Assembly: GCA_938023035.1 (NCBI GenBank)
Contig: CALIDI010000005.1
Coordinates: forward strand, 1-64,000
From: an uncultured Leptolyngbyaceae cyanobacterium
Lineage (GTDB): Bacteria > Cyanobacteriota > Cyanobacteriia > Leptolyngbyales > Leptolyngbyaceae
Reading direction: 5' to 3'
Length of the DNA stretch: 64,000 nt
Position numbers and translations under genes: made by a program
Notes under the pieces: generated by a model
What the model saw: only the letters and a program-made list of their open reading frames with translations
Database searches by the model: none
Told to the model about the DNA's origin: nothing
In this document: positions 24,900 to 33,890 of the stretch, one piece after another
How the letters are laid out: the number at the start of each line of letters is the position of its first letter
How positions within the stretch are numbered: position 1 is the first letter of the stretch

Positions 24900-25775
24900 C
24901 TAGGGGCCGATTTGCTGGTCTGAGCGAGGGTCAAAGGCATCTCGCAGGCCATCGCCTAAGAGGTTAAAGGCTAATACCATCAAGGTAATCACTAAACCCG
25001 GAAAGAAGATAGTCCAGGGCTTGGTGAGAGCGTATCCTCCCTTCAAGGCATCGGCCAGAATCGTGCCTAATTCAGGGGTAGGGGGTTGAGCACCTAAGCC
25101 CAAAAAGCCAAGACCGGCTGCTTCCAGGGTGGCGGTGCCAATCGCCAAGGTTGCCTGTACAATGATTGGCGCTAAACTTGCCGGCAGAATATGCCGCCTC
25201 AAGATCTGATAGGGAGAAGCCCCCAAGGCTGCTGCCGCCATCACAAACTCTTGCTCTCGTAGGGATAGCACCATCGATCGCGTAAGCCGAATGAAAATCG
25301 GCACTTGTACCAGGGCGATCGCCATTATCGTACTCTGGAGACCAGCCCCGCGCACGGTTACCAAGGCAATTGCCAACAAAATCGAGGGAAATGCCAGCAA
25401 AATCGTCGTCAGCCAGTTAATTCCAGCCTCAATGAGACCACGGTAATAGCCTGCCAACAGCCCCAGCCCAACCCCAATCCCTAACCCTAGTCCAACGGAT
25501 ACTCCGCTAATTAAGAGAGAGGTGCGAATCCCATACCAAACCAGGGTAAACAAGTCTCGCCCCAGGGCATCAGTACCAAACCACCGGGCCAAAGTCGGAG
25601 CCAAGAGTCGCAGAGCATAATTGCGATCTGTCGCAGGGTTATAGGGATGCAAAATCGGTGCAAATAGCCCTAAGAAAACCAACACCAGTGTTAGCCCCAA
25701 CCCAACCCGCCCGGCTGTGGATTGCCAAAGACGGCGCAGAGGCAGGGGAAGCTCTGCGAACATCACTTGTGCCAT
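24900..25775 (-). CDS. ABC transporter permease, DppC/OppC type
   Basis: This is a 291-residue inner-membrane permease of a peptide- or nickel-type importer. The N-terminal segment (GRVGLGLTLVLVFLGLFAPI, about 22-42) is followed by the FGTDALGRDLFTLVWYGIRTSL signature of the DppC group. The BPD_transp_1 domain (about 85-280) holds the EAA-like loop (EFVMAAAALGASPYQILRRHILP). Its partners (binding protein, second permease, ATPases) are not in the window. It lies 12 bases after riboflavin synthase on the same strand, but a functional link is not evident. Confidence 0.9.
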   Translation of the reverse strand: MAQVMFAELPLPLRRLWQSTAGRVGLGLTLVLVFLGLFAPILHPYNPATDRNYALRLLAPTLARWFGTDALGRDLFTLVWYGIRTSLLISGVSVGLGLGIGVGLGLLAGYYRGLIEAGINWLTTILLAFPSILLAIALVTVRGAGLQSTIMAIALVQVPIFIRLTRSMVLSLREQEFVMAAAALGASPYQILRRHILPASLAPIIVQATLAIGTATLEAAGLGFLGLGAQPPTPELGTILADALKGGYALTKPWTIFFPGLVITLMVLAFNLLGDGLRDAFDPRSDQQIGP

Positions 25776-25787
25776 CGCTCGCCCCCC

Positions 25788-26459
25788 TTAAAGATAGCCA
25801 TGCTCTGCCAAAAACGTTGGGCTTAAGTCCTCTACCGTGTTTGCGAGAGTCCGTTCTGGAGTTTGAACCCGGAGCAGGCGCTCCACATACTTGCCCAAAA
25901 TATCCCCTTCTAGATTGACCCAAGCCCCCTCCTGTAACCGGCTTAGATTGGTTTCAGCATAAGTTAGAGGAATCACAGCCACTGTAAACCAACTGCCGTC
26001 GGTAGCACAATCGGCGATGGTAAGACTCACACCATTAACCGCAATGCTGCCCTTCGGCACAATGTAGCGGGCGGCTGCGGCTGACAGGGTGGCAAACGTC
26101 ATTTCCCAGGCATTCGCCGTGGCGATCGCCTGCTGCAGTTGACCTAGCCCATCCACATGCCCCGTCACAAAATGCCCACCGATCTTACTACCGACCCGAA
26201 GCGACGGCTCTAGGTTGGCGATTGCCGCATCCGCCTGAGCGAGGGTACTACGACTCAGCGTCTCTGGTGAGACATCCGCAATAAAACCCTCCGCCAAGAT
26301 CTCTGTTACAGTCAGGCAAACCCCATCGACCGCCACACTATCCCCCACCTCCAGATCGGCCAGAATTCTCCCGGCCCCATGGGGCAAGCAGTTGACCTGT
26401 AACTGTTCCTGGCTTATTAAAGTGAGGTGACCTAACCCTTGGATCAGTCCAGTAAACAT
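25788..26459 (-). CDS. ribE: Riboflavin synthase, alpha chain
   Basis: This is a 223-residue enzyme that converts two 6,7-dimethyl-8-ribityllumazine molecules to riboflavin. Two tandem lumazine-binding barrels (about 1-95 and 96-195) show the internal repeat: MFTGLIQGLG, SVAVDGVCLTVTE, GHFVTGHVDGLGQ, then SIAVNGVSLTIAD and a second half. I chose ATG 26459 because MFTGLI is the conserved start. The short C-terminal tail (PERTLANTVEDL) is usual. No FMN riboswitch was seen upstream. Confidence 0.95.
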   Translation of the reverse strand: MFTGLIQGLGHLTLISQEQLQVNCLPHGAGRILADLEVGDSVAVDGVCLTVTEILAEGFIADVSPETLSRSTLAQADAAIANLEPSLRVGSKIGGHFVTGHVDGLGQLQQAIATANAWEMTFATLSAAAARYIVPKGSIAVNGVSLTIADCATDGSWFTVAVIPLTYAETNLSRLQEGAWVNLEGDILGKYVERLLRVQTPERTLANTVEDLSPTFLAEHGYL

Positions 26460-26976
26460 CGCAGACCCTCCCAATTTCAACCCATCGTCTGCCGTTTCGC
26501 TACCGTGCGAACAATCTGTACCATTACGACGACGCGGCTCCCATTACAACGGTTCTAGAGTGAGGGCACACCACGGCACGTTCACGCCTTCAGCCGATAG
26601 ACGGCCACCCATACTTTGCAGCTAGCGGTCTGATGCTCAGCCACTTGGCTAACACTCTAGTATTTAAGTTTAGAGGATTTTTTACATTCCTAAATTTGCC
26701 CTAGGATCCTTTAGGATAAGGGCAGATTCAGGGCATACTTATGTTCAACAAACCAACAGCTACCCATAAGCAGGCAATAATTGGAGATGTGCATCACTTT
26801 CTGGGATGGCTAGCACGGCTCTGTGACGAATCAGGATGATGATTCTTGGCCTTGGTGTCAGAGTTCACTGACGGGTTCAAAATCCAGGAGTACATATTAG
26901 ATACAGGCTGAATGCCAGGTGGTTAAGAGCAATTTGCTCTGTCCTTACTGCTCCAAGTGTTCTAGAGGCTGTAACA
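26460..26976. other. Intergenic region between divergent ribE and DUF151 genes
   Basis: These 517 bases should hold promoters for both directions. No reading frame, RNA gene or riboswitch was recognised. The stretch 26650-26760 is AT-rich. Confidence 0.4.
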
Positions 26977-27483
26977 ATGATTGAGATGAAAGTCGCTGGA
27001 ATTGCGTTGGATGCGGCAACCCGCAGTCCAATCGTTCTGCTAAGAGATTCTAGTGACCGGCGCGCATTACCGATTTACATTGGGCAAGATCAGGCAAGGG
27101 CGATTATTAGCGTGTTAGAAAACCAAACCCCCCCTCGGCCATTAACGCACGATTTATTTGTTAATTTGCTGGAAGAGTGGGGCATGACCCTGGAGAGAGT
27201 TGTTATTCACTCTTTGCAAGATAATACTTTCTATGCCTCCTTAACGATTGTGCATGGAGAAACCAGAAAAGAATTGGATGCCCGCCCCAGTGATGCGATC
27301 GCGATCGCCCTTAGAATGAATAGCCCTATCTGGGTACTAGAAGAGGTAGTTGCCGATGCCTCAATTCCTGTAGACCAGGATGCCGATGAAGCAGAGCGGC
27401 AGGCTTTTCGAGATTTTCTGGCAAACCTTCGTCCAGAAGACTTCAATAAAAAAAGGCGTTACCGCAGTGGTGAAACCCAATAG
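26977..27483 (+). CDS. Bifunctional nuclease (DUF151) family protein
   Basis: This is a 168-residue cytosolic protein of the DUF151/BFN family. Plant members have RNase and DNase activity, and bacterial members are mostly uncharacterised. Conserved blocks are RRALPIYIGQDQARAI, PRPLTHDLF, and the ARPSDAIAIALRMNSPIWV segment. A short acidic and basic tail follows residue 135. The gene stands alone after a 517-base upstream region. Confidence 0.88.
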   Translation: MIEMKVAGIALDAATRSPIVLLRDSSDRRALPIYIGQDQARAIISVLENQTPPRPLTHDLFVNLLEEWGMTLERVVIHSLQDNTFYASLTIVHGETRKELDARPSDAIAIALRMNSPIWVLEEVVADASIPVDQDADEAERQAFRDFLANLRPEDFNKKRRYRSGETQ

Positions 27484-27518
27484 TAGTGAAACCCAATAGG
27501 GAGGCTCCAGGAAATCGG

Positions 27519-27683
27519 GTGCATCCCACTTTTGCAAGTTGCCCCGCCCTGCGGCAAGAGCAACGCTCTAAATCTCCCACCCCCTTTGCCCCAAAAGAGC
27601 AAAGGGGAGCTAGGTTCAAAGTCTCTTGCCCTCTTTGGAAAAGGGATTGAGTGTATAGCTTGCTTCCTGCAGGGTGGGTGACG
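27519..27683 (+). repeat. Dispersed element, family B, copy 1
   Basis: The left end GCATCCCACTTTTGCAAGTT (27520-27539) and right end AGCTTGCTTCCTGCAGGGTG (about 27657-27676) both recur, in inverted orientation, at 58201-58414. The interior has paired GC-rich blocks around CCCCTTTGCCCC. It lies in the gap between the DUF151 and DUF427 genes. Confidence 0.6.
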
Positions 27684-27795
27684 AAACTAGAAGGCCCCAG
27701 GAAATCTTTTCCAGGAAATCTTTAATGTGCTGTATTTGCTAAAGGCTAGTAGAAACCCGACCATCGCTCATCGTTTTCTCAGCGCTCGTTAAAAC

Positions 27796-28290
27796 ATGCG
27801 ACCCCAACCACTGCCCCTTCAACCTGGCCAGGAATCTGTCTGGGATTATCCGCGCCCACCTCGCCTAGAAGCCACGACCCGGCATATTCAGGTGATTTGT
27901 AATGGAGTTGCGATCGCAGACTCAACCCACGCCTACCGGGTGCTTGAAACCAGCCACCCCCCGGTTTACTACATTCCGCCAAAAGATATTCGGATGGAAT
28001 ATCTGAAAGCCAGTCCCCGCACGACATTTTGTGAATGGAAAGGGCACGGTGTCTACTACCATGTGCATGTTGCTGACAAACATCTGTTAGATGTTGCCTG
28101 GTACTACCCTAACCCTACGCCTGCTTTTGCCACAATAAAAGACTATGTGGCCTTTTATCCTCGCCCTATGGATGCCTGTTACGTTGATGGCAAGCGAGTT
28201 CAGCCCCAACCCGGTAAGTTTTATGGGGGGTGGATTACACCGGATATTGTCGGCCCTTTTAAGGGAGAACCGGGTAGCTGGGGTTGGTGA
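27796..28290 (+). CDS. DUF427-domain protein
   Basis: This is a 164-residue soluble protein of the DUF427 family, a small beta-rich fold of unknown function. The family core is visible: VICNGVAIADSTHAYRVLET, the proline-rich PPVYYIPPKDI, and YYHVHVADKHLLDVAWYYPNP ending with VAFYPRPMDACYVDG. The C-terminal extension WGGWITPDIVGPFKG-like (about 145-164) is common in cyanobacterial members. The stop codon lies directly before a degraded transposase. Confidence 0.85.
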   Translation: MRPQPLPLQPGQESVWDYPRPPRLEATTRHIQVICNGVAIADSTHAYRVLETSHPPVYYIPPKDIRMEYLKASPRTTFCEWKGHGVYYHVHVADKHLLDVAWYYPNPTPAFATIKDYVAFYPRPMDACYVDGKRVQPQPGKFYGGWITPDIVGPFKGEPGSWGW

Positions 28291-28301
28291 GCATTGCCAA
28301 T

Positions 28302-28664
28302 GTTGCCCAGGCAAGCCCACGACGAGAGCTTTCAGACTGGTTTCATCTAGTCGAAAATCGGCACCAAGTCGGCGGTTCGCTGCAACGATTAGCCACTGTG
28401 GAAGACGTGCTCTGGCAAGGAGATATGACGACTGCAATTCAGCAGTGCCACGGGTAGCAGAGAGAACAGGTTGATAACTTCATCGCCTACCTCACCAAGC
28501 ATCGCCATCGGATCGTGAACTACAGCTAGTACCAAGCCGAGGGGATTTCGATTGGTTCAGGTACGATTGCCTCAACCGTCAAGCACATTGGCGCAAACAT
28601 CAAACTCACCGGGCTACAGTAGAAAGCCGAGAATGTGCCGCAAGTGCTGCTATACCGTTTGTAA
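28302..28664 (+). pseudogene. Degraded C-terminal fragment of an ISKra4-type transposase
   Basis: One reading frame from 28302 to the TAA at 28662-28664 gives a continuous transposase-like product interrupted by three internal stop codons. Recognisable segments are RELSDWFHLVENRHQVGGSL, VDNFIAYLTKHRHRIVNYS, GISIGSGTIASTVKHIG, and KAENVPQVLLYR. These match the C-terminal part of ISKra4-family transposases. The N-terminal two thirds are missing, and the DUF427 gene ends immediately before it. No terminal inverted repeats were identified. Confidence 0.8.
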
Positions 28665-28774
28665 CAGGCAATAGAAGCAACTATCTGTTTTCACCCTTCG
28701 TTCAACCCGTGAGAGTGGTTTAGTTATAGAGTTTTCCCTCCTGTAGCCAAGATTAGCTCCAGGCCATTGACACC

Positions 28775-28810
28775 GTTGAACAGCGGCATTCTGTTGAACA
28801 GCGGCATTCT
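28775..28810 (+). repeat. 18-base tandem duplication
   Basis: Two perfect adjacent copies of GTTGAACAGCGGCATTCT lie at 28775-28792 and 28793-28810. They lie at the end of a possible transposase fragment and may be a slippage product. Confidence 0.85.
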
Positions 28811-28973
28811 ATAGAGCAATGTGAGTATCGGAACAAACGCGACCGTTAGAACTTAGGTCAGACCACCAAAAGGATAGAGGTTGCTCCTTAAAATGCGGCT
28901 CAATGATATAAGCCTTAGCCGCCAGGGAATCATGGAAATATCTTGTGTTCCAGATAGCTACGTTGGTCAGCAT
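28809..28973 (-). pseudogene. Possible remnant of a Tn3-family transposase C-terminus
   Basis: A 54-codon frame reads MLTNVAIWNTRYFH, later PLSFWWSDLSSNGRV. The LTN...WNT.Y motif followed 25-30 residues later by LS...NGR resembles the end of Tn3-type TnpA proteins. The fragment is very short, so chance similarity cannot be excluded. It lies next to the ISKra4-like remnant, consistent with a mobile-element graveyard. Confidence 0.35.
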
Positions 28974-29698
28974 TTCCTTTTAGTGAATCATTAGCCAAGT
29001 GCAATTCAATCACAATCACCTTTCAGGGTGAAAGGAGTAGAATCCCTTTCCTGTGGGTGCAGTGCCTATCTGTCTCTGTTTCCAAAGGATTACAATCATG
29101 TGCTTATTGATGGATATTGCCGTGACTAACTTGATGATCAGTCTTTTGGCATTCGGGCACAGGGGCAACAATTTTCTGAGGATGCCTCCCCCTTGGCCGA
29201 CCTGCATGCAAGTCAGGATTGTTACCGAAACTAGTGTCTTGAACGCAGTCGAAACACGACTCTGAAAATCTCAGGCTCTCACGGTCTGCTATTACTGAGT
29301 GAGTACCCAGTTAGAACCATTCACCCAAACTTAGCTTTTTTCGGGGTTAGACCCAGCGTTTTAGGGGTAGAGCATGACCTGCTTAAAACTGGCCCCGGTT
29401 TAGAGATTTACCGGCTGTTTACATCGGAATCAAAATCGGGGAGAAATGCTGATAAATCTGGCTCTCGTGCTCAAATACTCTGCTCCTGTAAGTTAGGTAG
29501 TCCTACATCAATGGTAAACAGTGAAGGGGTGGAGGCTGCCCCAGGCAGGGGGGTTTACCTTCTCTAATCCCGAAATCATCTTTAATTGAATGGCATCCAG
29601 CTACTTACGGTCTTTTCACCATTCACCTTTAATTGGTAAACCTGGCAAAGCCGTTGTAATTGCCCTTATTCACTCCAAACTCTCTGGGAAGATTTTTC
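28974..29698. other. Gene-poor stretch before the TSUP carrier gene
   Basis: These 725 bases carry only short overlapping frames on both strands, none with a recognised product. The region may contain further eroded transposon sequence. Nothing else was identified. Confidence 0.4.
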
Positions 29699-30715
29699 AT
29701 GCTAGGAATGTTTCGTAAAAGTGCTCAAATCGCTCCGATGGTTTTCATGCTTACCGTTTGGCTGATTTATATGAGCGCAACTCAACAATGGGGATTGTTT
29801 CTAGCGCAGAGCGAGGCTGGCATTCAAAATTGGTACATGTCGGTCACTATGGCTTTTGGCTCTTTTATTGCTGGAGCCACCTCAGAAGGGGGTGGAGCAG
29901 TTGCCTTTCCCGTGATGACCCTGTTGTTCAAAGTTCAGTCTTCAGTTGCTCGCAACTTTAGCCTGGCAATTCAGAGTATTGGCATGACTTCAGCGGCTTA
30001 CCTCATTATTGTGCGGCGAATTCCGATTGAGAAAACTTACCTTAGCCTTTGTAGTTTTGGGGGGGGATTTGGCATTGTTTTTGGCACCTACGCGATCGCG
30101 CCCTTTGTCAGCCCTCCCTATGTCAAAATGCTGTTTGTGACTTTATGGCTCAGCTTTGGTGTGGCGCTATTCTATGCAAATGAATTTAAGCAACGCAAAA
30201 CCCAAAACCAGCTTCCACACCTACCAAAATCAGAAAAGGCCATTCTAATTGGTGTGGGTTTTTTGGGTGGCATCATCTCTGCATTAACCGGAAGTGGCAT
30301 TGATATTTCCTCCTTTGCCTTTGTCACAACCCGGTATAACCTTTCAGAAAAAGTAGCGACTCCCACCAGTGTTTGTATCATGGCTGGGAACACCGTGATC
30401 GGGTTCTTACTCCATGCCTTTATTCTTCGAGACTTCTTTAATACCGATGCCTTTCACTATTGGTTGGTCGCCATTCCAGTTGCCATGTGGGCGGCTCCAC
30501 TCGGTGCTTTTTTCATTAGTCAACGCACCCAACGATTTGTCGCCTATTTACTCTACGTCCTCCTGATACTACAGTTTGTAGGTGCTTGTTTTATTCTCAA
30601 ACCTACAGGAGCTTTGCTGGTGTTTACAGTGGCTGTATTTGTCGCTGGGTTAGGCCTCTTCGCTAGCGTTAGAACTTCAAAATGGAGTTCTCAGGATCTT
30701 TCTCTGGGCAAGTGA
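29699..30715 (+). CDS. TSUP-family (TauE/SafE) membrane carrier
   Basis: This is a membrane protein of about 338 residues with roughly eight hydrophobic segments in two repeated halves. The hallmark first-half motif is GSFIAGATSEGGGAVAFPVMT, and the second-half counterpart is GVGFLGGIISALTGSGIDISSFAF. The family moves sulfite, sulfoacetate and other small organosulfur anions, and the substrate here is unknown. I chose ATG 29699, preceded by GGGAAGA, over a TTG at 29660. The carrier sits alone between gene-poor segments, which may mean that it arrived by transfer. Confidence 0.87.
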   Translation: MLGMFRKSAQIAPMVFMLTVWLIYMSATQQWGLFLAQSEAGIQNWYMSVTMAFGSFIAGATSEGGGAVAFPVMTLLFKVQSSVARNFSLAIQSIGMTSAAYLIIVRRIPIEKTYLSLCSFGGGFGIVFGTYAIAPFVSPPYVKMLFVTLWLSFGVALFYANEFKQRKTQNQLPHLPKSEKAILIGVGFLGGIISALTGSGIDISSFAFVTTRYNLSEKVATPTSVCIMAGNTVIGFLLHAFILRDFFNTDAFHYWLVAIPVAMWAAPLGAFFISQRTQRFVAYLLYVLLILQFVGACFILKPTGALLVFTVAVFVAGLGLFASVRTSKWSSQDLSLGK

Positions 30716-31724
30716 AGCATCCCCTTAAGACCGTTACTAGCAAAGATCGGCTGCTTCTAAAGAGGATCCTGAGGATTGTTTTGAGCAAGGCGACAGATAA
30801 CTTCGTCATTCCTGTCAGCTCTCCCAAAGCGAGGAAGCCAGCCGCAATCCGTCTCATGTTTTGGCTCAGAGATAGGTGTTATTTCCTCATGGGAGGAAGT
30901 CACAATACAAGCATCTTTGAGCCTTGCGAAAAACTTCAAATAAGCTTCAAATGCTCAGCAAATTATGATGAAGCCCTAGCTGAGATTGCTAAAAAATTGG
31001 CTTGACCCGGTTATGCTCAATGAAGCGGTGGTAGCCAGCCTACTGGTTCAGACTGGGGCAAGCAGAAAAGGCCGCTTCATCGCTAGGCGATACTCTGCTC
31101 CTTATTCTGTACGGCGCTTGTACTAGGAGCCTGTCTTATATCCTGTTCAAGACCACAATAGCTAACCGACAAGAGCGTTTAGAGCAGCCATCTATGTGAG
31201 TTGATTTTCCCTCTCAAAATTGTCTTCAGGTAATTTAGGCAGTTTCACCCTCATTAGTCGTTGCATCACCCTGAAATAGATCAAAAATCTCAGTATTTTT
31301 AAGGAATGAAGGTGAGAAAGATTTCTTTAGAATTGCTTGAGTATTGGTTCTTAGCGCCAATACTCACTCAAGTTTCCTTCCATAAATGTTCAGACATCTG
31401 TTTGAGTCGTTCTTAGAGTCAGCAGATCTGATTGATAAATAGAATTCAGATAAGCCCGCATCAATGCTTTTTTGGAAGAGCCGAAGCAAGTTATCGATGC
31501 TCGAATTATCGATGAACAAACTGTATCAAAAGGTCAATTGGGTTGGAGCCTAATTAAGAACTATGTCTGATCTTGTTTCAACCTAAAGTAATTTCTCAAA
31601 AGTTCTAGCTTGCCTGGGCTACTTTAGCATTTTCATACATCAGTTGTGATCATTTAGAGAGTATATTGCATCTCTAAAACCTAATCTTGTCGATGAACTC
31701 ATTGAAAGAAGAAAGGCGATCAAC
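30716..31724. other. About 1 kb without a supported gene
   Basis: A 107-codon plus frame (30682-31005) overlaps the end of the TSUP gene, and two minus frames compete with it. None has a recognised product or a good ribosome-binding site. From 31200 the region is AT-rich and probably includes the promoter of the monooxygenase gene. No repeat or RNA gene was recognised. Confidence 0.4.
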
Positions 31725-33302
31725 ATGCAAAGGAAAGTTGCAGTTATTGGTGCTGGGCTTTGTGGTCTAACTACTGTCAAAGAATTAGTAGAAGCAGGGC
31801 ATAATGTCATTTGCTTTGAAAAAAGCGAAGAGATTGGCGGAGTCTTTTCGGAAGATGGAAGTTATGACTCGGTGAAGCTCACTGTCTCTAACTATTTCAT
31901 GGCATTTTCTGACTTTATGCCCTACGATGAGCCGCTCCGGTTTTGGTCACGCACTGAGTACAGAGATTACCTGAACCGCTATGCCAATCAGTTTGACCTA
32001 CGCCGATACATCAAGTTCAATTGTGAGCTTGACCAGATTACCCGGTTGGAATCTGGGGAATGGCAACTTATTCTACGCACTGGCTCAAATCAGGTTTTTA
32101 CTGAAATCGTAGACCGGGTTGCAGTTTGCTCTGGGCAGTTTCAGCGTCCTAACATTCCGACGATTCCTGGGTTAGACTCTTTTCCGGGGTCGATGCTACA
32201 TTCGGCTGATTATAAAAATGCAGAAGAACTGAAGGAATTTCACGGTAAGCGCATCCTCTGTTTTGGCATGGGTGAGTCAGCCGCAGATGTGATTACGGAA
32301 ATTGCCAGTGTCGCGGGTCGCAGTGTTTTATCCTTACGCCGTCCGCATATGTGTGCCCCCCGTTATGCGGATAGCCCGTTTGGAAAGCTGCCCATTGATG
32401 TTGTGCAAAGTCGTCATTGGCACAGCCTACCCGCAAAAGTGAAATCTGATATTATTCGCGATACCTGGGGACGCATTTTACGAACCACGGATAATGAATC
32501 CACTCGTCTTTTTGCTCAGCATGTGCTGGCTGCTGGTGATGAGGCGGGGTCTGTTGTCACTAAAACAGAGCGGATTTTTGATGCTCAGGCAAACTATGGC
32601 CTAGTTGTTGATATTGGCGGAGTCAAGGAGATTTCTGGAAATTGGGTGACGTTTTATTCTGGCCGAGAGGAAGAATTTGATGCCATTGTTTTTTGTACGG
32701 GTTTCAAATTTATGCTGCCGTTCTTGCAGCCAGAAGACCAGTTCAGTGACATTCGAGAATGCTATCTGCAAATGTTTCATCCAAACTTTAAGGATGAGAT
32801 CGCCTTTATTGGGTTTGTTCGCCCTCAACAGGGAGGAATTCCGCTAATGGCGGAGTTGCAGGCTCGCTATTATGCGCTGGTGTGTTCTGGGGAGCGGCAG
32901 TTACCAGATGATTTAGCCGAACGGGCTAAGAGGGATGCCGAACGGTGGCGACAGGAATTTTATGTCACCCCTAATGTGTTTGGGTTGGTGAATGGCTTGC
33001 GTTATAACGAAATGCTGGCCGATTTAATTGGCTGTCGCCCGCCGGTTCCAAGCTTGCTGCTTACGCCCAAACGGTACTTGCATTATTGGTTTCACCATGT
33101 TTGGCCCAGTCAGTACCGCCTAGTGGGGCCAGGATCTAGAGTCGAGGCTCGCCAAAATTGGATGAAAGCGCCCTCTTGTCGATCGCTCTCCCAGCAACTG
33201 CAAGATCTGAAGGGTTCTGTCTTGATGCAGTTAAAGGGCTGGCTGCCAACCCGCAATCGACAGATCTATCAATGGCGACCTATCTTTAGGCGGGTGAGTT
33301 AG
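31725..33302 (+). CDS. Flavin-containing monooxygenase-like protein
   Basis: This is a 525-residue FAD/NADPH enzyme. The FAD-binding GAGLCG lies at residues 9-14. The FMO identifying sequence FPGSMLHSADY follows at about 163-173. The NADPH site (GMGESA) lies at about 185-190, and the distal FCTGF motif near 325. These order the two Rossmann domains as in class B monooxygenases, which oxygenate N or S atoms or ketones. The substrate is unknown. The C-terminal 100 residues (from about 425) are less conserved and rich in Trp, Arg and Gln. It is convergent with the DUF4346 gene, overlapping it by four bases. Confidence 0.87.
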   Translation: MQRKVAVIGAGLCGLTTVKELVEAGHNVICFEKSEEIGGVFSEDGSYDSVKLTVSNYFMAFSDFMPYDEPLRFWSRTEYRDYLNRYANQFDLRRYIKFNCELDQITRLESGEWQLILRTGSNQVFTEIVDRVAVCSGQFQRPNIPTIPGLDSFPGSMLHSADYKNAEELKEFHGKRILCFGMGESAADVITEIASVAGRSVLSLRRPHMCAPRYADSPFGKLPIDVVQSRHWHSLPAKVKSDIIRDTWGRILRTTDNESTRLFAQHVLAAGDEAGSVVTKTERIFDAQANYGLVVDIGGVKEISGNWVTFYSGREEEFDAIVFCTGFKFMLPFLQPEDQFSDIRECYLQMFHPNFKDEIAFIGFVRPQQGGIPLMAELQARYYALVCSGERQLPDDLAERAKRDAERWRQEFYVTPNVFGLVNGLRYNEMLADLIGCRPPVPSLLLTPKRYLHYWFHHVWPSQYRLVGPGSRVEARQNWMKAPSCRSLSQQLQDLKGSVLMQLKGWLPTRNRQIYQWRPIFRRVS

Positions 33303-33715
33303 TCCTGCACATATTCTTGCTCGCTGAAAAGGGCGGCCTCAGCCTTTTGCAATTCTCGACCGAGGTAGGCGGCATGATCAAGCATGGTGACAAGGCAGGG
33401 GGTGGTGCGTTCAAAAATTTCTACACAGACTTCTTTTGCTGTGCGCCCACTAAATACCCGGCTGGGAATACGCTCTACCTTCTTGTTGCAAGGTAGGGGT
33501 AGGCCTGTTTCTGGGTCGCAGGCTAAACCACGCTCATCAATCACATTGGTAAAGTGTTGGGCGTAGATCCGTTGCTCTTTTCGATCCACATAGATGATAA
33601 AGTAGCCGCCAGGATCTAGGGCGATCGCGCGGTTAGACAGGGCTTCATCAATTGCAGTGGCGGCTGCAATGGTGGAGGTCATAGAATTAGTTGAAATGTT
33701 CGTTACTGTAGTCAT
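33299..33715 (-). CDS. DUF4346-type protein
   Basis: This is a 138-residue soluble protein. The central part (about 30-115) has the DPGGYFIIYVDRKEQRIYAQHF segment and the FSGRTAKEVCVEIFE and LDHAAYLGRELQKAEAAL segments of the cyanobacterial DUF4346 family. In other proteins this domain is joined to a pterin-binding domain, but here it stands alone. Its function is unknown. The gene ends inside the last codons of the convergent monooxygenase gene. Confidence 0.75.
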   Translation of the reverse strand: MTTVTNISTNSMTSTIAAATAIDEALSNRAIALDPGGYFIIYVDRKEQRIYAQHFTNVIDERGLACDPETGLPLPCNKKVERIPSRVFSGRTAKEVCVEIFERTTPCLVTMLDHAAYLGRELQKAEAALFSEQEYVQD

Positions 33716-33890
33716 TTCTTTATCTTAACAAGGGTTATCCCCTACGAGTAGAGATGCAACTAGGCTTGCTCCATCGCCAGCGCTTCCTTGCACCGAGTAA
33801 TAGACCTGTAAGCCAAGGCACCGTTGTGCAGCGGCCAAGCCAGCTTAGACTGAGTAGATGTAAGATTGATGAGCAAACGTAGACACAGCG

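Noticed and set aside
26460-26976. Search for an FMN riboswitch upstream of ribE
   Set aside because: I saw none of the conserved FMN-riboswitch blocks on the minus strand upstream of the gene.
30682-31005. 107-codon plus-strand frame
   Set aside because: It overlaps the end of the TSUP gene, competes with two minus frames and has no domain.
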